Positions 24,001 to 36,000 of a DNA stretch of 64,000 bases are shown one piece after another; position 1 is the stretch's first letter, and every line of letters begins with the position of its first letter. Location: the NCBI GenBank assembly GCA_008360955.1, contig LUCM01003824.1:10679-74678 (forward strand), written 5' to 3'. The stretch is from Fasciolopsis buskii. Taxonomy: Eukaryota > Platyhelminthes > Trematoda > Plagiorchiida > Fasciolidae. Made by a program: the position numbers and the translations under genes. Below the pieces are notes generated by a model. It was not told the DNA's origin. It saw only the letters and a program-made list of their open reading frames with translations, and did no database searches.

Positions 24001-27000
24001 TCTATAGTTGAAGGTAGGCATCGAAATTAACACGAAAAATGACCGGTGACCCTTCCAATCCCAGGTGCGCAACAACCTTCCATCAACAGCGAGCGAATTG
24101 ATTATTTGCCATTATTTAGATAACTGGAATCTACTCTCCTGCCGAACGAAATTACTGTGAGGGTCGACGATGTGCGTAGAGCATTTATGCAGCTTCTATG
24201 AGTACTACGGGAAAGCAGTGAAATCAGCCTACTTAAAAGATCCCCTATCTTTTGCGCTTCAGCCTGCCTCATGTTCACTTATGGATGCGAAACCTGGCCG
24301 GTGCGAACTGAGGATGCCAGGAGGCTGGAAGTATTTGATCATTGTTGCCTGCGATAAATCCTGCGGACATACTGGGACGAACCTCTAACATAATAAGAAG
24401 CCGATGCTGCGATATTGAGCAACTGTCCATCTTCCTCTATCTCTGTCGGGTGCATCGGTTTGGTCATGTTCTCCGGGGCTCAGACACAAAGCTCTGTCGA
24501 CAAACGTGGTATCCCGCAACCTGCTTGGGATGACGCTGTCGCCAGCTAAAAAAGTGGACCGGTGCCATTGAAGAGGACGTGGTGCATCTAGGCTTAAGGT
24601 CGGACTATGGTCACCGCTACTGGAAACAAAACTGGGCGTCAGTCTGTTCTGATTTGGCCCCCAACCGCATCGCTTGGTCCGCAATGATTTGTGATGTCCA
24701 GGGAGGTGACTCATCCTCTAGCAGGCGAAGGTCGTGTAGAGATAAAAGAAAGTCCTTCTCGCTCCAACCAGGACGCAAACTCTAAACGAACGATTGAGTC
24801 TAACGCCTTAGGCATTACGCTACCGAGCAGGCTCTCAACAGTCTTGTTAAATTTTATCGCATGATGTTGCACCTATCCGTTACTGATTTCCGCGGCCACG
24901 GGCCGTTGGTGCAAGCAATCAACCTCTACTGATGGATGACTTCTCTGCAGGTGGCTGTACAGTGTTTCTGTGGTTGGGCGTTGATATCACATGATGAATT
25001 ATTTCACGAACCTTAGTCTACTACTAACACAAAATATGGATTATCTCATGCATAGCATGATTACTTGTTAGCATTCAGCAGCAGGAAGTAGGAAGTAAAA
25101 TAACAAAGTCGGAAGCTAACGGAAATTTTTGAGCACCGTAACAGTATTTTATCAATGTGAGTCTACAAAAATTTGTTTACTGCTCGTAATTACAGAGCTT
25201 TAGTTTTCTTCACCACAGGGAGTATAGCAGCGCACGCAATGAACCAGGCTGGGCGAATTCCAATACCGCAGGATATAATGTAACCTGAGATTAAAGTGCA
25301 CGGAAGAATCAATCGGCAGTCGGTCTGCTGATCGTCTTGGTGCCAGTCGATATTGATCGATGAGTTGTAGGTCGAACGAATTGCAGTCAGCAGGTCATCG
25401 TTATTTATGTTATAAACGTGCTGTTTACCAGTCAAGTGTTTATCGCCAACCTGGCCATGAATTAACCTTGGTTTTTCTCCCCTTTTCGTCCTGATCATAC
25501 AATTAACTGAGTTACAGTTCAGTTCAGTCTTAGGACTTGACGGCGAAGTGCCTTCTTGTCCAGTGAGATCCTGGGTCTCCCAGTGCCTCGACAATTGGAA
25601 GCCCAACGGCTTCTTTGTGTTGCTGCTATCGGTGAAGGTCCAGTTACCTCCAGTCTTTTTCGTTTTCTGCAAAATTCAAATTAGGCGAATGTGTCGCGTA
25701 CGTTTCTACCGTTTCCTCGTAAAGGCAGCTGAGGCTGTCAAGTGGAATTGTGCAGAGGAGGGATTGTGATTCGGGTGTACAGTTTCGCTTAGTTATGTCT
25801 TCCGTCATGTACCCCTCTCCACATCTTGTCTAATTTGTTTTTTAGCTCCTCTAATGAGCTTGCGCGCAATATTTCGTTTGGCAGTCCGTTCCACCCGTTT
25901 ACGACTCATACCGAAAAATCATGGCTTCTTATTCCCGTTTTTACCCGTTCCTTTTTGATGGCCATTTCCCGATCTCTGAGCTAGGAGTTGTTTCTTAAAT
26001 CAAACAGATCGCTATATTAAATATACTTGCTTAGCTCCTTCATTATTTTAAAGAGTTGTAAAGACTGAGATCTCTCTGTGTCCTTTCTTATGGGGAAAAC
26101 AACCCCAGGTCATGGATCTGCTGGTCATACGGTAGCTCTCTATATCGCTGCAAACCACCTCGTAAATCGACGCTGTGGTTGTTCCAACACCCTAATATCC
26201 TTCTTTTAGATACTGTCTCCACGCTTGTAAGCGGTATTCTAGGTAAAATCTGATGAAAGTGCCGTACAGCGGAGTTAGAATCTGTTTTCAGTCCTCTTTC
26301 GTACGCCTTGTATTGTTCTACTGTTAGCGCCAGTATTCCCCCTTCGATTCTGACGTCTTTCCTGTCTCCTCTGAAAGAGGAGAACCCTTGCAAGATTACT
26401 CCGTCATCCCTCTGCCAAGGTCTTAGCCACGTTTCCGTAGTGGTTATAACATCTGCTTTACTAGTCCTCGCATCTAGCTCTGTTCACTTGTTCCCTATGC
26501 TTGCGGCGTTTGTATAGACCACAAGCATCTCTTTCCCCTTCGCCATCCTTTCTGATTTGTCCATGGGGGCTGGCCGGTGCTCAGGTCCTAGACCCAAAAA
26601 CCTCGGCCGTTTTTCTTATCACTAAATACCAACTTTCGAACATCTCTGCTGCGCGTGCCTTTCTGTTCCCACGCTTTCTCTTGGGATGGGTAGTGGTTAT
26701 TCCGCTTTGTTTTCGTTGCATTTCTGTGCTTTCTTTTGTATCTGGGGGACTAATGACGGCTGCGTTGAGTCCCGAAGTATCGACCCTTTCTCCTTGTTTG
26801 TTTAGGGCAGTGCTTGCTGTGTTGTCAGGCATGACTACGATCATGCCCTTGGTTATTCGTCCTACCTTTCCAGACGCCGATAGAAATTCTTCTCGGTGTC
26901 GGGGTTTGCGAATTCTACTAGCACAGGCCTGGGCTGATTCAGGGTAGCTTTGCTTCCCCCTTTACACTGCCTCGGTCTCATTACTCCCTTAACTGCCACA

Positions 27001-30000
27001 TGTCTCTGACCGTTTGCCGCCGTCAACAAGTTCACCAGGTGGTATCTCATCGCCCTATTTCTCTGCATCCCATTTTTCGTGTAGGGCTCTGGGATGCCAT
27101 GAACCACTGCATTTCTGTTTGTCCCCGGAGCTGTCACTAGTGTTTTGCAGGACCGCTAGAGCGTGAGGGAATTTTGTTGTTGTTGTTTCTTCTAGGGTTT
27201 CTATTTTACCGTTCAGCTCTGTTGATCGCTTTCGTTACACCTGCTCCTATATCAAGTCCCCCAGTGCAAATTGCGGTCCAATGTATGCGGATTCATTTTC
27301 CGCCCATACTCATTCGATTTCTTCTGTTTCTGTTTTCTTTTCTTCCATTTTCATAGTTTTACTCGCTACCAAAATATCGAGTGCGGTTTTCGCTTATCCT
27401 ACACTCTTGACTGCCATATATACTTTTGACTAGTTCTTTTCCCCTCTGTTATGTTGCCGAGTTTGGGTGGTCTATGCACACACTGAAGCACAAGACACAG
27501 GTACTCGCGACGCACGATATCACAGGAGCACACAGCCTGTGGTCTAGTAGGACACGAACACACTGAGAGAGGTTGGAGATACAAAATGTTCGGGCTCAAG
27601 GCCCGTATTCGCTCTCTTGAATGAGCAGCCACACGAAACAATAAGCGGCGCGAAATACGAACAGCTAGCCCAGCCCGCTAGCGGAAGAGAGAAGACGAAC
27701 ACAGAGTACTGCCGCGCGTTTATTGGTAACCCACCAACACAAGTCCGAATTCAAGTGAGCCCTCTGGTTTATATGGTTTTGTTAGGTGGCCTTGATCGAT
27801 GTGTGAACTAGCCAATCACAGAACGGGCTTTTATGAATCTTTTCGCGGACATATAAAATGTTCAATCGCGCAATATTTAAAATGACGTCAATTTCGAAAT
27901 ATTGAGGAAAGAACAGATTCTTTTAGAAAAGTACTAGCAGGAATGAAATCTCCGGTTCCAAAAACCTTGGAATGGTCATCGACCATAACACCCTCCCTTT
28001 GCCCAGATACATCCTGTCTCTTCCGCTGGGGTGGACATAGCCTCGGATTTGCTTTTTAAACTACTTCTCATTAGCTCCCTACATCTTGGACATATCCACA
28101 TCAGTTGATCCTAATGGCAGTAAACTAAGTAGCACTCATTGGTTAGCCCGACACATGCCGCGTGATACCATAAGTCACACGTATCACGGAAATTTCGCTC
28201 TTGGTACATTGAGCTTTTACGCGTAGCGCTTCTCTTTTTTCGCTTTGTCCGGGTGTCATACAAGTGACAGGTTCCCTAATCATATTGCTTTTCACTCTGT
28301 GTGCTTTTGATCTGGAGGATCACCCAAATATTGCTACACTTGTAGTAGTTTTATTTATGGTAAAGTGACTAATCAAGACCCGTTACTTTCTGGTGATCGG
28401 TACTACGAATATTCAATTTGTTTTTAGCTTTATCAAGTCCCTAAGCAAATCCTAAGTTGAACCTACGATAGAGAAGGAGTAGGTTCGAACAATTGTTGAG
28501 CAGTTACGCGGGTATAAGCTTACCTGGGTACTATCTGAGTTCAAGTGCTTTACTCCGGTCTTCTGTTTGTACCTTCTTCTTCCAGATTTCTTCCGAAATT
28601 CTATACATTTTAAGTTTGTGCTCTGCAGTGACACGGTGTCGCGCAGTTCAGTTTCGTTCAGTGTGCGAAACAATTAAGACCTAGTTTTTATGAAATTTCC
28701 TGGTGATCTTACCATGCAGGACGCTCATTTTTTGTCCGGTAATCAAAATCATGGGATACAATTTTTAAAACAAATGAATTCGATTTTCCCATCATCAGTA
28801 AGTTCAATATATTGTAAGGAAACTTGCGAATGGGTACAAAATAATCATAAGGCTCCTGTGGTTTCTTAATTAGGGATATCGTGCGCATATGCCGTTTTTC
28901 GCTCATCGAACTAAGCTAAATTAACTGTCAAGGCAGTGTGCGTTGTCCGTCACTTAGCTGAGTGGATATTTGTCTTCAATTAAGGGTAAGTCCAGTTTTA
29001 TTATTTCAGCCAAGCCATACTAAACTGGAACATGCGTGGGCAGATCAGCGGTTTGGGGCAGTTTTATAGGGCATTCTTGTGGTACCGGTAAACCGCTGTG
29101 CCGTATGAACGTGATGCTTAATGGGTTTGCGGAAGACTTTTGGCATGCGAGTCGTACACGTGTCTCCTATCAGATTCTGAGGCCGCAGTTTACGAAGTCC
29201 TGTCAAAGTCAGCTGTTCTCTTGTCAAATCTGCGAAATCATACTTTGAGGTTCCTTCGGTCGATAGAACAGAGAAGATTCATAGAGCCGAAATACCATAA
29301 ATGTGACGATACACTAGAAAGCAAACCACTGCAGAAACAGCCGGGTGATATGCCTGATTCGAAAACCCATACTCCGGAAAGTGAGTGATTGACGGGACTA
29401 TACAGATCCCAAGTCAAGCGAATGGTTTATGCACGGTGAAGGGCTGGTAAATCAAGCGCAATCAAACAAAAGTCACAAAATCAAAACCAAGCATCGAATG
29501 GTGTCCAAAAAAAATCAATTTCCCTCAAAAATCAATATCACTGCAGGTCTTCCACATTGGTTCAAAAAGTAATTTCCGGTTAAAAAGGTTGCATTTAAAA
29601 GTCTATGGACTGCTACATGATCTACCATAACTAAAGTGCGACTTCAGTTCAGTTTTTAGAACCATTAATCTCGCACCAAAGTGCTGCGGATTCTGGTTGC
29701 TACCAGCAGTATTTTCTCAAAAGAGAAAGTCACACCGAAAATAGTAGAAGATTGATTTTGAAAGAATGATAGAACAATTATATTAAAAAGGAATCATTTC
29801 AAATGCAAGAAACCCCTTAACTGTGACACTGAATCATATTACCTGTTTTCTCCAACCATTTGGGGATCTCGTTTGTCCTAACCTGACAATCTAACTTTAC
29901 CTACACGAGCGGTTCACTAATTAAGGTTCTCATACTTTTTTGCCATGTTATCGACCGACCAGTTCGATTCATGCTCCAGTGATTACCTGCCTTGAAGAAT

Positions 30001-33000
30001 AGCCTATGGAGATGCGGTCGTCCCTATAACCTTATCCTTGAATGCGGTTTCTGTTCTTTTTTCATGCGCTGATTGTAGGCAGTTATTTTCTGGTTCACTT
30101 TTTTATCCCGTTCCGAATTTTAGATTCCTCACACCATAACGAAAGTATGCAAGTTTGAAGTACCATCTGCTCCCGGGACCGGGTCGTGTTCGATGGAGCC
30201 GGATCGTTGTTTGCTGCTTGCCCTGTAAAGATTGATTCTTGTCCGACTAATTGTGACCCACTTCATTTGGGCTTCTTTTTTACAGTTACGGGCATTTGTA
30301 TTTTGCGCACATTTCCGATCGCGATATCAAGGACGAACCAATTGGTACAAATATTTCACTTTATCGACTAAAAATGTAGGCTGTCTGATGAAATCCTGAT
30401 AATAAATTTTTTTCGGATTCCAGGGATGGATCTGCAAAACTGACTGATATTCTCACTCTTGTGGAAGTCACCGGTCCGTTAAATATTAATTTGATCGATA
30501 ACCTTATTCTGGTGCATCATCAAACGCAGAAGGTACTATCGTTCCCCTTTTACGACACCGTTATATTTGTTCTTAAAAAACAGGTTACTTTTGTGTTTGA
30601 TATTGCGATCAGGTGTAAACAGTCCAAAATGAAAACTTCTATCCACAAGCCCATTATTCAACCGGCGCAGTCGATCGCTCCATTGTCTTTGGCATCCAAC
30701 AGTGAGTTTGTCGATAAGATTTGTGTATGGCCACTAGCTGACCTAACCAAGTAGCTATTGTTTCAGTTTCATATTTAGACCTAAGTGTAGCAGGAAATAC
30801 AATTGTTAAATCAACAAAATCCAGCGAATTGGCGATTTGAATCAGAGGTATCACTTTTGTCATGTCACTATTACGGCATCAACTTGGGAAAGCATTGGCT
30901 TGCTTCGTATCTCTGATCTGCACTGCACCATTAAAATGGATCTTAGCTCACATTTACTTGTGCGGATTGTGGCCCGTGATAACTAGGTACACGCCATCTT
31001 GAGTAACGCAGTTTCTCCGTAGCTTCAATGTATTCGTCTACTTGTTCCGACAGTTCGGTTCAATTTGTGGAACTGTCAACTTAGCATCAACGTGCTGTAA
31101 CTTCCTTTCTAGAAAACCAAAGTGGGTCACCTCAGATCCAAAAAAAGAATTCAGAACTAAATGTGGTACTATAACTGTATACAGTGATATGATATCATAA
31201 AAGCACACACCTTTACAATGGCCTGCACAGCGAACAGACAACGGAGAAAGACTTCTCCAATTCTGTGCAGATAATCATTTATTCCTATCTAGTACGAATT
31301 TCCGACACAGTTCGCGTCGCACAGCGACGTGGCGTTCCAACTCGACAGGTACTTTGAGTCAGATTGACCATATCGCAGTTAGCTACCATTGGTGCGGTTC
31401 TGTCCAGAACTGTAGATCATACTGGACCATGTACGTCGAATCGGACCATGCGTTAGTTTTAATGCGATTTTTGCTGCAGCTCAATGGCCATCGACGCAGG
31501 CCACAAACCCGATTGGCTGTCGAACGTTTGTCTGGTTCGGCTGTTCGCAACAGCTACGAACAGAAACTGTCCGAGGAACTAAGAACTGCGACTAGTGGCA
31601 ATGTAGACGGTCAGTGGGATCAAATTAAGCAGGCGATGCATTTGGCAGCGCACTTTGCCTGCGGTCCCAGATCTAGTGTTTATCAAAAACACTGGATCTC
31701 GCAAGCGTCGCTAAGTCGAATGGAGCAAAAACACCAACTCCGTAACTGCAAGGAAATGAATAAGATGCGTCGGCAGTTGCAGCCTCAGTTGACCATAAGC
31801 CTTAGGAATGACCGCGAAAGCTGGTGGGTTAAGGTAGCCGAAGAGATGGAAGTGGCGTCCGTTTCAGGTAACAGTCAAAGACTACGCGACAGCGGTGGGC
31901 GGCGAACTTCGGTTAGTGAAGTCGTGTGCGATAAAAATGGAGAGCTGATCCATGGTAGACAGGAAAGACTGAACCGTTGGGCAGAACATTTCAAGGATCA
32001 GTTTAACTGGCCATACGCTATCGTATTTAGTCCGACGTCTGGAGATGTGAATCCTTGGGAGGTGTCACTTGATCTCCCAACGGAAGTGGAAGTGGAGTCG
32101 AATATTCGGCTTCTGACGAGGGGAAAAGCTGCCGGTCCCGACGAACTTCCCCAGTTCTTTTCAAATTGGGTGGAGAAGTGCTGATGAAATCGCTTACCTC
32201 CTTGCTTCATGATATTTGGAACGAGGAGCGTATCCTGCTATCTTGGGGTAAGCCACTGATTGTACCCATCTTCAGGAAGGGTACACGGAGTGACTGCAGC
32301 AATCATCGTGGGATTAGTTTAATTTCGATAGTTACTAAGGTCTTAGCTTTGATAATGCTGCGCCGTTTGACACCGATTCGCGAGAGTAATATCCGCGAAC
32401 AACAGGCCGGATTTCGGCCAGGTCGAGGTTGCATCGGCCAAATATTCACTCTTCGACAGATACTCGAAACGCGCCACACGCACCGGCGCTCTACGATCGT
32501 AGTCTTCCTCGACTTGAAAGGTGCTATCGATTCCGTGGATCGACCGACACTACTCAGTGCTCTTTACCGAAAGAGTATGCCAACGAAGTTTGTGAACCTG
32601 TTGCGAACATTGTACTCGCATGCCTATGGTCGCGTGAGGGTATACGGTGAACTGTCACGTTCATTCGAAACAACTAGTGGCGTTCGACAAGGGTGTCCCA
32701 TCTCTCCATTCTTGTTCGTCATGGACGAGGTGATGGAAGATGCTTTAGCAAGTCATGAGGATGTAGGAATAGAACTGGGAAATGGAGGGAAGGTATGTGA
32801 CCTAGATTGTGCGGATGACGTTGTGTGCTTTTTCGGGTCTGCGAACCATGCACAACGCGCAACAGATAAACTCTCGAGAACGGTTGCTCAGTTTGATATG
32901 TGCTTTGCATCTCCAAAGTGCAAAGTACTGTTACAGGACTGCACGACAGTAATGCCGAACTTGGTGCTGAACAGAGAAGAACTAACGACTGTGGACCGTT

Positions 33001-36000
33001 TCACCTACGTTGGTAGCTGCATGTCGAACCATGGTAGCTCGGCAGTGAATGTGAACACGCGTATATCGAAGGCTCGAGCAGCTTACGCTGGACTGAACCA
33101 CTTGTGGCATCGGCCTGATATTTCACTGAAGTTGAAAGGTCGTGTGTACTGTGCCGCAATGCGCTCAGTTCTATTGTACGGTTGTGAGACGTGGAATATT
33201 CGTGTGGGAGATGTTCGTCGGTGGGAGGTTTGCCACCACCGATGTCTACGTAGTATGGCTAGGATGGGATGGCGTGACAGGGTGAGTAATGTGAGGTCAG
33301 GAATCTGGTACTAAGTGCCAATTCTGAGAATACCTTGTTTCAGCGTATGAAACTACGCTGGCTGGATCGCGTGCTGCTTATGACGAACACTCGTCTACCA
33401 TACCGTGCCCTATTTTGTGTTCCTCCTAAGGAATGGAAGAAGCCATGTGGAGGCCAACAGATGACGTGGCAACGTGGGAGGAGAAAATGTACAGCGAAGT
33501 TAGGTAAACTAGGTGTCTCACGCCTTCGTGGTTGGGGTCCGAAAGACTCGTCAACTAAGTGGCTGGAGACACTGAAGGATATGGCAGTGAACCGTGATCA
33601 GTGGAGATCGTGTTATCATTTTCTGTCGAATCAGAATGATCGGGAAAGTGCGTTTGTACAGTTAGACTGCATTCCGTGTATTGGCTGCAGCAGCATGTTA
33701 TCTTTTCCCGCCAGTGTAGGTCCACTCCCTTTTCCCATTGGATATTCACTCTTTTTATAGAAACGTGTAACTCTAGGAAAAGGCAGCGGTCAGCGAGGCT
33801 TGCCTTGCTGTTTAACGCTGAACGATGATGATGATGAGCGCTGCACATGCTCTGTTTTTGGTTCCTACCCCGCATCACCGAAAAATAGTGAAAGGAAAAG
33901 GAGTGAGATCATAAATCAGACGAACAATAGAAAACCAGAAACATTCCATATGCATTGGTGCTACGTCTGAGATATCAAATAATCGTTCTGGGAGACTTTA
34001 CAGAACGCAAGCCATTATAGTAATTCACCTTACTGAAAACAGTTTATGAAAGGCAATGGTTGAAAGATGTTCTGTCGATTTTTTAGTGACATGTTTGGTG
34101 CGTGAGTGCAAAGGAAAGGCATACCCATAACCATTAGGTCTTACTTCAAAGCAAGGGAATCGGTAACCTTGAACTTGAAATTTGCAGTACCATAGAACAA
34201 TATGAGGTCAGCGATAAAAACCAATCGCAGACGGCGAATTGTTGACTGGCAGATCTGCGGTTCAAACCTCCGACCATTTTTTGTGAAGTGCTTAATCCAG
34301 TCGATCACCAAAGCTCAAGTGTAGTAGATGCCACAGGGGTCTGTTCGTCATAGCGTCGAGACCACTATTACTCGCAGCGAAATAAGCCCAATATTTTCGT
34401 CTATTTCCGGGATACTCTGTTGCACCAGAGTGTAAAGAGAGCGCCCCAAACATTGTCTCTCCTGAAGCCTCGGGGAATATAAGGTCTCTGGCTTGAATTG
34501 CTAACTGTGATTCGTTGATAATTGTTTGTCAGTTGGGCTGAGGGAACCTTAGGAACGAGGACAGAATGCGCGAGAATATACATGTGTATATATAGAAGCA
34601 GCAAGTAGCATGTGGATGCGTGAAGAAAATTTGCGCGGGAGCACAGGACCGGTTTTGCGGTTATTGTTGCTCGTCATGTATGCGTGGCCGGTGCTCTCTC
34701 ACATACTTGTAGACTCGGAATTGCGAATTGATATTTCTCACGAGAATGGAATCTGTAGCATGAAGGTGCCGTATGTTTTGAAGTATCACGATCGATTTCG
34801 TTCTATTATTTGCCCTCTGTTTTCTGCGAATACAAGCGTTGGTGAAAGATTTTGGATATCGATTGACCGCAAATAACTTGAACAACCTAGATTGCTCTCG
34901 TTTCCGTGGGCGCTGTGTACTGCTGCATGTATCGACTCGATGGTGGAGGCCACGCACACAGGTCTTTAAGTGGCAGGTTGGATGGTTGCATTTGAAATTG
35001 AGTATGCGGTCCGTCGTCGTCGGTTTCTTCTAGACGGTTGTTTCTAAGCTCCCGTTTGGTTGCCTTATAATTGGTACGTCGAGAAACGTTGGAGCCGAGT
35101 CTTTTTCCTCCTCCTTGTTGAATGTTATGCTTGGCGCTGTCGTGTTTAGGTTTTGATGAAATTGGTCCATTTCTGTTTTTTTTAACACCATAAATGTATC
35201 ATCAACATATCGGATCCATAAGCGTTGGCGGTGTTTCGAATGCCTTTGTCTCGAAATGTTTCATGGTTGCGTCAGCTAACAAGCTCGATAGTGGTGATCA
35301 AATGGGCGTTCCTCTCATTTGCTTATATACCGTCCCATTGAACTGCAGGTATGTTTCCATGTCCAATTCTATCAAATTCATTATATCGTTCGTAGACATC
35401 GCTGTCCTATTTGGTAAGTTAGAGTCCTTCTCCATAAGCCGGCGCATGTTGTCCAAAGCCACTTGCCTTGGAATATTTATGAACAGTAATGTGACTTCGA
35501 ACGAGACCATAGCTTCGTTCGCTTCTAACTTGAGGTCTTTGATTTGCTCCAGCAATGTGGCAGAACTCTTCGTGTCGTTTTGGTCCTGTGGTAGGCATGG
35601 ACGTAGGAGACGGAAAAGGTACTTCGCTAGCTGGTAGTTTGGTGCTGTTGTTGATGCGACAATGGGTCTAAGCGGCCCCCCGGCTTATGGACTTTAGGAG
35701 GTCCATATATCCTGAGGATGGGTCCCTCTGCGGGCTTTGTTTGGTTGTGCTGTTCATCGCTGACTTTCTTGCTTTTTCAAAGAGTTCAGTTTTTTGTCGA
35801 TTTTGGCTCGAAGTTCTTTGACTCGGTTTCCTTCCATTGGTTGGTAGATTTCTTTATCATCCAGTAATACTTTTATCTTCGCTTGGTACTCAGTGTTGTC
35901 GAGCACTGCTATTGCGTTACCCTTGTCTACGGGGAGTGGCTATTTCTCCATTTTTGGAGTGCTTTTACAACCCTGATTTTGTTATCAGGTAGGTGATACT

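Larger units (their letters stand above)
25790..27960 (-). mobile_element. CR1/Jockey-type LINE, internally deleted
   Basis: Read on the minus strand: 5' UTR with TATA-like box (27910-27420, homologous to 9715-10200), an ORF1-like frame (27137-26862), the first part of an APE endonuclease (about 26520-26310), then abruptly the last part of the RT ORF (about 26310-25800). The RT catalytic core is missing entirely. The 3' end lies near 25780. This is a deletion derivative that keeps both ends. Confidence 0.75.
31225..33838 (+). mobile_element. RTE-A LINE, 5'-truncated, best-preserved copy (RMC1 intron 10)
   Basis: Starts inside the endonuclease (CAGCGAACAGACAACGG, matching 14965-14990) and runs to a GATGATGATGATGA tail at 33838. 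Three long frames remain: 31354-32184 (end of endonuclease and linker), 32166-33314 (RT) and 33335-33760 (C-terminus). CTGCACA occurs at both flanks (31223-31229 and 33841-33847), a possible 7-bp target-site duplication. It is the youngest-looking RTE-A by coding state. Confidence 0.85.

Noticed and set aside
34610..34876. Plus-strand frame with a signal-peptide-like start (VLRLLLLVMYAWPVLS)
   Set aside because: The minus strand of the same bases is the thumb and linker region of the Penelope-like RT, which explains the openness.
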